NCBI GenBank assembly: GCA_030655075.1
Contig: JAURWE010000058.1
Coordinates: forward strand, 372,001 to 436,000
Origin: Pararhizobium sp.
GTDB taxonomy: Bacteria; Pseudomonadota; Alphaproteobacteria; Rhizobiales; Rhizobiaceae
Direction: 5' to 3'
Length of the DNA: 64,000 nucleotides
Shown: one piece after another, positions 24,594 through 32,364 of the stretch
Layout of the letters: the number at the start of each line of letters is the position of its first letter
Numbering within the stretch: the stretch's first letter is position 1
Position numbers and translations under genes: made by a program
The notes under the pieces: model-generated
What the model saw: the letters and a program-made list of their open reading frames with translations, nothing else
Told to the model about the DNA's origin: nothing
The model's database searches: none

Positions 24594-26624
24594 ATGAAGC
24601 TCTCCCGCGCAGGACCAAACCTCTTGTCTCATCTGTTACTGGGTATTGATACCGGCGGCACCTATACGGATGCCGTTCTTTTCAGCGAGGCCGATGGTGT
24701 CATCGCCAAGGCCAAGTCCCTGACAACCCGCCATGACTTGGCCGTCGGCATATCCGGTGCCGTCGAGGCGGTGCTGGAAAAAGCCGCCGTCCCCGCCTCC
24801 GCGATCGGTCTTGTCTCCCTGTCGACGACGCTCGCCACCAATGCCCTTGTCGAGGGGCAGGGGGGGCGCGCCGGTCTGGTCATGATCGGTTTCGGTCCTG
24901 ATGATCTGAAGCGCGATGGCCTGGCGGATGCGCTGGGCACCGACCCCGTGCTCTATCTGCCGGGCGGCCACAACGTCCACGGCCACGAAGCGCCACTCGA
25001 CATGACCCTGCTCGACGAAGCCCTGCCGAAACTGGCGCTCGACGTCTCCTCCTTTGCCGTCGCAGGCTATTTCGCCGTGCGCAATCCGGCCCATGAAAAA
25101 GCGGTGCGTGACCGCATCCGCGCCGTTTCGCATCTGCCGGTCACCTGCAGCCACGAACTGTCCTCGAAACTCGGCGGCCCGCGCCGGGCGTTGACGACCC
25201 TGCTCAATGCCCGTCTGGTCTCGATGATCGATCGGCTCATCGGCGCCTGCGAGGGTTTTCTGGCCACACGCGGCATCGATGTGCCGATGATGGTGGTGCG
25301 TGGCGATGGCGCGTTGATTTCTGCAGCGGAAGCCCGGTTGCGGCCGATCGAAACCATTCTTTCCGGCCCGGCCGCAAGCCTCGTCGGTGCCCGTCATCTC
25401 ACCGGCCTCGACAATGCCGTCGTGTCCGATATCGGCGGCACCACCACCGATGTCGCCGTTCTCGATCAGGGCCGGCCGCGTCTCGACGCCGATGGTGCCG
25501 TCGTCGGTGGCTATCGCACCATGGTCGAGGCCGTGGCCATGCGCACCTTCGGGCTTGGTGGTGATTCCGAGGTCCGCATCAACGATCGCAGCCTCAGGGC
25601 CTCGATCGATCTCGGCCCGCGCCGCTTCCTGCCCATCAGCCTTGCCTCGACGCTTCATCCTGAAGCCATCCTGCCGGTTCTGGAGCGCCAGCTTCGCGCA
25701 GCGCATATTGGTCGCAACGACGGCCGCTTTGCCGTTCGCACTGGCGTGCCCGAGCATCTGGCTAGTGGCCTGCAGCCGCAAGAGCAAACCCTTTACGAGC
25801 GCATCAGCGCCGTTCCGGAAGCGCTGGACGCATTGCTGGCGAGCACCTTGCAGAAGGCCACGCTCGACAAGCTGGTGTCGCGCGGACTTGTCCATATCTG
25901 TGGCCTGACGCCGTCAGACGCCATGCACGTGCTCGGCCGTCAGGCACAATGGGATGGTGCCGCTGCCCGCCTCGCCATTGAATTGGCGATCCGGGGCAAG
26001 GATGGCTCCGGCCGCCCGATTGCGGCTTCAGTGGAAGATCTGGCCACTATGATCGTCGACCGGCTGACCCGCCAGTCGGCCGATGTCATCCTGTCGGCCT
26101 GTCTGGCCGAGGACGATGTCACGGCCGTTGATCCATCGGCATCAATCCCGGTCGATCGCTCGCTCAACCGCATACCGGGCATTGTCCGGTTCGCCATTAC
26201 GCTCGACCGGCCGCTGGTCGGCCTTGGAGCGTCGGCGCCGGTCTATTATCCGGCCATCGCGGCAATGCTCGGTGCGGAATCGTCCATCCCATCCGATGCT
26301 GATGTCGCCAATGCGGTCGGTGCAGTCGTCGGGCAGGTTCGCTCGACCGTCACCGTCTTCGTCACCATGCCGGAAGAAGAGATCTTCATCGTCAGCGGCG
26401 CGGGTGACAGCCAGCGTGTGTTCGGCGAGGATGCGGCCTTTGCCCTGGCACGCGACCGGGCGACGGTGGCAGCGTTGAAATCTGCACGCGACAATGGCGC
26501 CGAAGATCCGGTCTGCAACACCATCGAAGAGGTCGATGCACCGCAGATCGAAGGCCGCCGCAAGCTGGTCGAAGCCCGCTTCATTGCCACGGCCAGCGGC
26601 AGGCCGCGCATGGCCCATCATTGA
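24594..26624 (+). CDS. Hydantoinase/oxoprolinase subunit A family protein (HyuA-like)
   Basis: A 676-residue protein of the hydantoinase A/oxoprolinase family. LLLGIDTGGTYTDAVLF near the N-terminus is the ATP-binding motif of the ASKHA fold, LSTTLATNALVEGQGG follows, and VSDIGGTTTDVAVL is the second phosphate motif. The family opens cyclic amides with ATP. Usual partners (HyuB, or acetophenone or acetone carboxylase subunits) are absent from both sides, so the substrate is unknown. ATG at 24594 is used although it lacks a good ribosome-binding site; a much longer upstream frame overlaps the divergent secreted protein and is rejected. Confidence 0.88.
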   Translation: MKLSRAGPNLLSHLLLGIDTGGTYTDAVLFSEADGVIAKAKSLTTRHDLAVGISGAVEAVLEKAAVPASAIGLVSLSTTLATNALVEGQGGRAGLVMIGFGPDDLKRDGLADALGTDPVLYLPGGHNVHGHEAPLDMTLLDEALPKLALDVSSFAVAGYFAVRNPAHEKAVRDRIRAVSHLPVTCSHELSSKLGGPRRALTTLLNARLVSMIDRLIGACEGFLATRGIDVPMMVVRGDGALISAAEARLRPIETILSGPAASLVGARHLTGLDNAVVSDIGGTTTDVAVLDQGRPRLDADGAVVGGYRTMVEAVAMRTFGLGGDSEVRINDRSLRASIDLGPRRFLPISLASTLHPEAILPVLERQLRAAHIGRNDGRFAVRTGVPEHLASGLQPQEQTLYERISAVPEALDALLASTLQKATLDKLVSRGLVHICGLTPSDAMHVLGRQAQWDGAAARLAIELAIRGKDGSGRPIAASVEDLATMIVDRLTRQSADVILSACLAEDDVTAVDPSASIPVDRSLNRIPGIVRFAITLDRPLVGLGASAPVYYPAIAAMLGAESSIPSDADVANAVGAVVGQVRSTVTVFVTMPEEEIFIVSGAGDSQRVFGEDAAFALARDRATVAALKSARDNGAEDPVCNTIEEVDAPQIEGRRKLVEARFIATASGRPRMAHH

Positions 26625-26743
26625 TCTGTTCCATTTAGGCATAGATCATTTGTACTTTCGCCTGATTGACTATGAATGAAAGCTCTGGAAACTGGCACCA
26701 TGATCGGAACGCGGGTTCCAAAGGCAATTTCAAGGAGTTGAGC

Positions 26744-28909
26744 ATGGGTCGGATTGAAAAGCACGGGTTGGCGATCGATGCGTCCCTGCATGATTTTCTG
26801 GTAAACGAGGCTCTCACCGGCACCGGTATCGAACCGGAGGCCTTCTTCACGGCGTTCTCTCAGATCGTTCACGATCTTTCGCCGGCGAACCGTACGCTGC
26901 TGGCCCGGCGCGACGAGCTGCAGGAAAAGCTCGATGCTTGGTATCGCCAGAACGGCGCACCGGTCGATATGGCCGTTTATCAGGACTTTCTACGCAAAAT
27001 CGGCTACCTACTGCCGGAAGGCCCGGATTTTTCCGTCTCGACGGCTCATGTCGATCCCGAAATCGCCACCATCGCCGGCCCGCAGCTGGTCGTGCCGGTC
27101 ATGAACGCGCGCTATGCGCTGAATGCCGCCAATGCACGCTGGGGTTCGCTCTATGATGCGCTCTATGGAACCGATGCGATTTCTGATGCTGATGGGGCGG
27201 AAAAGGGCAGGGGCTACAACCCCGTTCGCGGCGCCAAGGTCATCGCCTGGGCGCGCGATTTTCTCGACGCCAGCGCACCGCTCGAAAGCGGCAGCTGGAC
27301 GGAGGCAAAATCCTTCGTCGTGTCCTCTGGCGCCCTGGCGGTCACGATGCTCGGCGGCCAGACGGCGGGCCTGAAGAATCCGGCGCAGTTTGCCGGATAT
27401 CTCGGACAAGCAGCAACCCCGGACCACATCCTCCTCGTCACCAACGGCATTCACACCGAAATCCGCATCGATGCCACCACGGCGATCGGCAAGGACGATC
27501 CTGCCCACATTTCGGATGTCTGGTTGGAATCAGCCCTGACGACGATCATGGATTGCGAGGACTCGGTCGCTGCCGTCGATGCCGAAGACAAGGTCACCGT
27601 CTACCGCAACTGGCTCGGGTTGATGAAGGGAGACCTTCAGGAAGAGGTCGCCAAGGGCGGCAGGACGATCGTGCGCAAGCTCAACCCGGATATCGACTAT
27701 ACGGCGCCTGACGGTTCGACTGTCCGGGTCACCGGCCGCTCGCTGATGCTGATCCGCAATGTCGGGCATCTCATGACCAATCCGGCGATCCTCGACCGGG
27801 ATGGACGGGAGGTCCCTGAAGGCATCGTGGATGCCATGATCACCGCGCTGATTGCGCTCTACGATATCGGCCCCAACGGCCGCCGCATGAATTCCCGCGC
27901 CGGCTCGATGTATGTCGTCAAGCCGAAGATGCACGGGCCCGAAGAAGTTGCCTTCGCCTGCGAAATCTTCGCCCGCGTCGAGGCCGCACTCGGCATGGCC
28001 GCCAACACGATCAAGATGGGCATCATGGACGAGGAGCGCCGCACCACCGTCAACCTCAAGGAATGCATCCGCGCCGCGCGCGAGCGCGTGGTCTTCATCA
28101 ACACCGGTTTCCTCGACCGCACCGGCGATGAGATGCACACGTCCATGGAAGCCGGGCCGATGATCCGCAAGGCGGATATGAAACAGGCCGCATGGATTTC
28201 CGCCTACGAGAACTGGAATGTCGATGTCGGCCTGCTTTGCGGCCTGTCGGGCCATGCCCAAATCGGCAAGGGCATGTGGGCCATGCCCGACCTGATGGCA
28301 GCCATGCTGGAGCAGAAGATCGGCCACCCGAAGGCCGGCGCCAACACCGCCTGGGTTCCTTCGCCGACGGCCGCGACCCTGCATGCGACGCATTATCACC
28401 TTGTCAACGTGGCCGATGTCCAGGCAAAGCTGAAAAGCCGCCCGCGCGCCAGGCTCGACGATATTCTGTCGGTTCCGGTCGCCGTGCGACCGAACTGGAC
28501 GCCGGAGGAAATCCAACGCGAGCTCGACAACAACGCGCAGGGTATTCTCGGCTACGTCGTTCGCTGGGTCGATCAGGGCATCGGCTGCTCGAAAGTGCCC
28601 GACATCAACAACATCGCCCTGATGGAAGACCGTGCCACGCTGCGCATCTCGGCCCAGCACATGGCCAACTGGCTGCATCATGGCGTTGTCGGTGAGACGC
28701 AGATCGTCGAGACGATGAAGCGCATGGCAGCTGTGGTCGATGGCCAGAATGCCGGTGATCCGCTCTACACGCCGATGGCTGGGAATCTGGACGGCTCGAT
28801 CGCGTTCCAGGCGGCGCTCGAACTGGTTCTCAAGGGCCGCGAGCAGCCGAACGGCTATACCGAGCCGGTCCTCCATCGCCGCCGTCTGGAGCTCAAGGCC
28901 TCAGCCTGA
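26744..28909 (+). CDS. glcB: Malate synthase G
   Basis: A 721-residue monomeric malate synthase (isoform G; E. coli GlcB is 723) that condenses glyoxylate and acetyl-CoA to malate. TTIMDCEDSVAAVDAEDKV, GTSVR-region RSLMLIRNVGHLMTN, MHGPEEVAFACEIF and GIMDEERRTTVNLKECI are family motifs including the magnesium-binding acidic residues. ATG at 26744 follows AAGGAGTTGAGC; upstream extension to 26666 is open but unlikely. No isocitrate lyase gene is adjacent. Confidence 0.96.
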   Translation: MGRIEKHGLAIDASLHDFLVNEALTGTGIEPEAFFTAFSQIVHDLSPANRTLLARRDELQEKLDAWYRQNGAPVDMAVYQDFLRKIGYLLPEGPDFSVSTAHVDPEIATIAGPQLVVPVMNARYALNAANARWGSLYDALYGTDAISDADGAEKGRGYNPVRGAKVIAWARDFLDASAPLESGSWTEAKSFVVSSGALAVTMLGGQTAGLKNPAQFAGYLGQAATPDHILLVTNGIHTEIRIDATTAIGKDDPAHISDVWLESALTTIMDCEDSVAAVDAEDKVTVYRNWLGLMKGDLQEEVAKGGRTIVRKLNPDIDYTAPDGSTVRVTGRSLMLIRNVGHLMTNPAILDRDGREVPEGIVDAMITALIALYDIGPNGRRMNSRAGSMYVVKPKMHGPEEVAFACEIFARVEAALGMAANTIKMGIMDEERRTTVNLKECIRAARERVVFINTGFLDRTGDEMHTSMEAGPMIRKADMKQAAWISAYENWNVDVGLLCGLSGHAQIGKGMWAMPDLMAAMLEQKIGHPKAGANTAWVPSPTAATLHATHYHLVNVADVQAKLKSRPRARLDDILSVPVAVRPNWTPEEIQRELDNNAQGILGYVVRWVDQGIGCSKVPDINNIALMEDRATLRISAQHMANWLHHGVVGETQIVETMKRMAAVVDGQNAGDPLYTPMAGNLDGSIAFQAALELVLKGREQPNGYTEPVLHRRRLELKASA

Positions 28910-28929
28910 GGCCGCGAAGAAAACCAAAA

Positions 28930-28957
28930 AGCCGCCGGAGCGATCCGGCGGCTTTTC
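28930..28957. terminator. Bidirectional terminator between glcB and the L,D-transpeptidase gene
   Basis: AAAAGCCGCCGGA and TCCGGCGGCTTTT form a strong stem with a GCGA loop, with A and T runs on opposite sides. It serves the two convergent genes. Confidence 0.93.
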
Positions 28958-28974
28958 AATTGATGCAGCGGTTT

Positions 28975-29637
28975 CTACTGCTGAACGACGACGCGGGTGT
29001 TCTTGCCCGGACGAACGCGCGAATAGAGATCGATAATGTCCTGATTGATCAGGCGAATGCAGCCCGACGATGCGGCCGTGCCGATCGAGGCCCATTCCGG
29101 TGTGCCGTGCAGACGGAACAGCGTGTCCTTGCCCTCAGGATTGAACAGATACATGGCGCGGGCGCCAAGCGGGTTCATCAGGCCACCCTTCATGCCCTCT
29201 TCGCCGTACTGGCGCAGATCCGGGCGGCGTGCGACCATTTCCTTCGGCGGCGTCCACTTCGGCCATTCCTGCTTCCAGGCCACATAGGCTTCGCCTTCCC
29301 AGGCAAAACCCGACTTGCCGACGCCGATACCGTAGCGAACAGCCTTGCCGCCGGGCAGCACGAAATAGAGGAAGCGATTCGGCGTGTTCACGACAATCGT
29401 GCCGGGGCGTTCCTTCGTCGTGTAATCGACGATCTGACGGTGGAAGCGCTTGTCGACCCTGTTGATCGGAATGGCCGGAAGCGCAAAACCGGAATCCTCA
29501 ACTGGGCCATAATCATCGCTAAAAATCTGGTTTGTCGCGACTCTTTCACCTGTCACCGAGACGGGCATGGTAGAGCAACCAGCCAGGGCGACCATGGCCG
29601 CGAGGCTGCTCAGAAGGAAGGCATTGCGGAGGCGCAT
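28975..29637 (-). CDS. L,D-transpeptidase lipoprotein (YkuD/ErfK family)
   Basis: A 220-residue lipoprotein: MRLRNAFLLSSLAAMVALAGC ends in a lipobox with Cys21. The YkuD catalytic site is LHGTPEWASIGTAASSGCIRL with nucleophile Cys193. Such enzymes form 3-3 peptidoglycan crosslinks or attach proteins to meso-DAP; rhizobia that grow at a pole carry many of them. Which reaction this one performs cannot be told. It lies alone between a terminator and mmcB. Confidence 0.94.
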   Translation of the reverse strand: MRLRNAFLLSSLAAMVALAGCSTMPVSVTGERVATNQIFSDDYGPVEDSGFALPAIPINRVDKRFHRQIVDYTTKERPGTIVVNTPNRFLYFVLPGGKAVRYGIGVGKSGFAWEGEAYVAWKQEWPKWTPPKEMVARRPDLRQYGEEGMKGGLMNPLGARAMYLFNPEGKDTLFRLHGTPEWASIGTAASSGCIRLINQDIIDLYSRVRPGKNTRVVVQQ

Positions 29638-29818
29638 GGGAATCTCTTAAATATGGGAGGCAGGGAATCGGATCGCGACGACCAACGATCCATGCTGGTT
29701 ATTTTCGATTGATGCGGTGATTGCAAAGAGAATGCGCCGTTGATTTTGCACCGCACGCTGTAAAATTATCGCACAGTGTTTTTTTGCAACAAACCGCCCC
29801 TGGACAAGGGTTTCAGAC

Positions 29819-30349
29819 ATGACGATCGTCTCGTTGCACAACGACAATCCGCTGATCGATGGCCGCCAGTCCGATCGCGCCATGATGGTTCGCCGCGGCG
29901 TCCAGCGGCTTCTCTATGAGACGAAACATTCGGCCCTGCCGGAACTGTCGCTCGCAAGCGGCCGCCGCGCCGATCTGATCAGCATTTCCGACAAGGGTGA
30001 AATCTGGATCGTCGAGATCAAGACCTCGATCGAAGACTTCAGGGTTGACCGGAAATGGCCGGATTACCGGCTCCATTGCGACAGGCTCTATTTCGCCACG
30101 CACAAGGGCGTGCCGCTGGATATTTTCCCTGAAGACTGCGGCCTGATCCTCTCAGACGGCTATGAAGGACACATTCTGCGCGATGCGCCGGAGCACAAGC
30201 TGGTCCCTGCGACGCGAAAGGCCGTGGTGGCGTCTTTCGCGCGTGTTGCGGCACAAAGGCTGATGATGGCTGAATGGGCCATCGATCGGTCGGGAGGCGC
30301 AGACATGTTGGCGTCCATCATGTCCGGCTCGAAGGATCGGGATGCTTGA
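29819..30349 (+). CDS. mmcB: MmcB family DNA-repair protein
   Basis: A 176-residue protein matching the MmcB family, with a probable PD-(D/E)XK nuclease core: RRADLISISDKGEIWIVEIKTSIEDF contains D...E-x-K arranged as in that fold (the run is described in two parts: RRADLISIS then EIWIVEIKTS). DRLYFATHKGVPLDIFPEDCGLILSD is the conserved C-terminal part. MmcB is part of the DNA-damage response in Caulobacter, from memory. No GAAC-N7-GAAC or GTTC-N7-GTTC LexA box is visible upstream. Confidence 0.85.
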   Translation: MTIVSLHNDNPLIDGRQSDRAMMVRRGVQRLLYETKHSALPELSLASGRRADLISISDKGEIWIVEIKTSIEDFRVDRKWPDYRLHCDRLYFATHKGVPLDIFPEDCGLILSDGYEGHILRDAPEHKLVPATRKAVVASFARVAAQRLMMAEWAIDRSGGADMLASIMSGSKDRDA

Positions 30350-30355
30350 AGCAGC

Positions 30356-30946
30356 TTATTTTGGCGCGCGTTTCGCCAGGATCCGCTGCAGCGTCCGCCG
30401 GTGCATGTTGAGCCGCCGGGCAGTCTCCGAAACATTGCGCTCGCACATTTCATAGACCCGCTGAATATGCTCCCAGCGCACCCGGTCGGCCGACATCGGG
30501 TTTTCCGGAAGCTCGGCCCGTTCGCCGGCCTTTTGCACCAGAGCTGAGAAAATATCATCCGCATCGGCGGGCTTCGCCAGATAATCGACAGCACCCAGCT
30601 TCACCGCGTTGACCGCCGTTGCGATATTACCATAGCCGGTGAGCATGATGATGCGCGTGTCGTCGCGCCGGCTGCGGATGGCCTCGATGACGTCGAGCCC
30701 GCTGCCATCGCCGAGGCGCAGATCGATGACGGCATATTTCGGCGGCGATGCCTTGGTCTTGGCGATGCCTTCCGCGACGGATTCGGCGATTTCCACAACG
30801 AAGCCACGTGTCTCCATGGCCCGGGCCAGGCGCCGCAAGAATGGCGCATCGTCATCAACAATCAGCAGGGAGGCGTCCGGCCCGATCGAGGTCTGCGCCG
30901 GCTTGATGGGGCTGTTTGCGTCGGTAACGGGGGTCTTTTCGGTCAT
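30356..30946 (-). CDS. actR: ActR response regulator (RegA/PrrA family)
   Basis: A 196-residue redox/acid response regulator. The receiver phosphoacceptor is Asp75 in YAVIDLRLGDGSGLD; a proline-rich hinge (ELPENPMSADRVRW) leads to a Fis-type helix-turn-helix ending NVSETARRLNMHRRTLQRILAKR. The RegA/ActR family controls respiration, nitrogen and carbon fixation and acid tolerance in alpha-proteobacteria. It follows actS on the same strand after 77 bp, which contain a 14-bp palindrome. Confidence 0.95.
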   Translation of the reverse strand: MTEKTPVTDANSPIKPAQTSIGPDASLLIVDDDAPFLRRLARAMETRGFVVEIAESVAEGIAKTKASPPKYAVIDLRLGDGSGLDVIEAIRSRRDDTRIIMLTGYGNIATAVNAVKLGAVDYLAKPADADDIFSALVQKAGERAELPENPMSADRVRWEHIQRVYEMCERNVSETARRLNMHRRTLQRILAKRAPK

Positions 30947-30985
30947 ATCCTGCGGGCCTCGACGGATTTTTTCCGTATGTCTTAT

Positions 30986-30999
30986 GTAAGCGTGCTTAC
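30986..30999. promoter_or_regulatory. Palindrome GTAAGC-GT-GCTTAC between actS and actR
   Basis: A perfect six-base-arm inverted repeat 39 bp before the actR start. No T tract follows, so it is not an obvious terminator. It may be an operator giving actR its own control, or a small mRNA hairpin. Confidence 0.35.
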
Positions 31000-31023
31000 C
31001 ATGCGATCAAGCGAGCGCGTAGC

Positions 31024-32331
31024 TCATTTCACCACCCGTGTATCCATCAGCGCGCGCGGCCATTCGACACGGACATGAGCGCCGGGCTGATCCGGTCCGC
31101 CATTTTCGAAATTCAGCTTGGCACCTGAACGCTCCAGCAGCGTCTTGGCGATGAAAAGTCCGAGCCCAAGCCCGCCGGCACTGTCGTCCCGCTGGCGCTT
31201 GGTGACGTAAGGCTCGCCGATGCGCATCAGGATGTCTGGTGCATAGCCGTCGCCATCGTCCTGGATGGTGACCGCGACGATCTCGGGCGTATGCTCGACG
31301 GTGACCGTCACCTGTTCCTTGGCATAATCAACGGCATTTTCCAGCAGATTGCCGAGGCCGTACAGAATGCCGGCATTGCGGTTCCCCACCGGTTCGCGCG
31401 CCCGGTCGCCCTTTTCGACCAGATTGATGCGAATGCCGAATTCCCGGTGCGGCGCCATCACCTCCTCGATCAGCGACGACAGCGGCAGAACCCGCATATG
31501 CGCCTCGTTCTCCGAAGACAGCGTCGTCAAACGCCGCAGGATATCGCGGCAGCGTTCGCTCTGGCTGCGCAAGAGGTGCACGTCCTCACCAAAGCGCGGG
31601 TCGTCGCCCAGTTCCCGCTCCATCTCCTTGGCAACGACGCTGATTGTTGCAAGCGGCGTCCCGAGCTCATGCGCCGCCGCCGCCGCCAGGCCGTCAAGCT
31701 GGGACAGGTGCTTTTCCCGCTGCAGCACAAGTTCTGTCGCGGTCAGAGCATCCGAAAGTTCCCGCGCTTCCAGCGACACGCGGTAGGCGTAGAACGCCGC
31801 AAAGCCCGTGGTCGAGACGATGGCGAACCAGAAGCCGGCCGTCAGAACGTTCGGCACCAGCAGCAGCGTGCCCGGGTACCATGGCAGTTGGAACGGTGAA
31901 AACGCCAGCGCCGTCACACCGATGACGGCCAGGAAGCCGAGTGCCATGCTGTAGCGGATCGGCTGGGCCGAGGACGAGATGATGACGGGCACGCAGACCA
32001 GCGGTGAAAACGGATTGGCAAGGCCGCCGGTAATGAAAAGAAGCGCCGTTAGCTGTGTGAGATCCAGCGCCAGCAGCGCGAAGGCCGATGTCGGCATCAG
32101 CCGGTGCGTCGGCGGGTAGCGGATCGTCAGGTAGAAATTGACCCAGGCGAGAAAGGCGATCAGCGAGCAGCAGGCGATCAGCGGCAGCGGAAACCGGAAC
32201 CAGAAGGCGATGATGATCACTGTCAACGACTGGCCGCCGACGGCCAGCCAGCGCAACCGCACCAGGGTTTGTAGCCGCAGCCGCCGGCTGGACTGGTGAT
32301 CGTCCTGATCGATCTGATCTGCCATCGTCAT
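31024..32331 (-). CDS. actS: ActS sensor kinase (RegB/PrrB family)
   Basis: A 435-residue membrane kinase with about six transmembrane segments (28-180). TGGLANPFSPL at 101-111 contains the GGxxNPF quinone-binding motif of RegB. His221 in AAAAHELGTPLATI is the phosphorylation site, and Cys261 in SERCRDILRR corresponds to the redox-active cysteine of RegB. ATPase motifs DDGDGYAPDI and GGLGLGLFIAKTLL are intact. It senses the quinone pool and passes phosphate to ActR. It starts 33 bp after the hrpB stop. Confidence 0.95.
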   Translation of the reverse strand: MTMADQIDQDDHQSSRRLRLQTLVRLRWLAVGGQSLTVIIIAFWFRFPLPLIACCSLIAFLAWVNFYLTIRYPPTHRLMPTSAFALLALDLTQLTALLFITGGLANPFSPLVCVPVIISSSAQPIRYSMALGFLAVIGVTALAFSPFQLPWYPGTLLLVPNVLTAGFWFAIVSTTGFAAFYAYRVSLEARELSDALTATELVLQREKHLSQLDGLAAAAAHELGTPLATISVVAKEMERELGDDPRFGEDVHLLRSQSERCRDILRRLTTLSSENEAHMRVLPLSSLIEEVMAPHREFGIRINLVEKGDRAREPVGNRNAGILYGLGNLLENAVDYAKEQVTVTVEHTPEIVAVTIQDDGDGYAPDILMRIGEPYVTKRQRDDSAGGLGLGLFIAKTLLERSGAKLNFENGGPDQPGAHVRVEWPRALMDTRVVK

Positions 32332-32364
32332 GGTTCTGCGTGCCCTGAGATCTTTCCTGCCTGC

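Noticed and set aside
29638..29818. LexA box upstream of mmcB
   Set aside because: I looked for GAAC-N7-GAAC and GTTC-N7-GTTC because MmcB is linked to DNA damage in Caulobacter; no match is present in the 181 bp.
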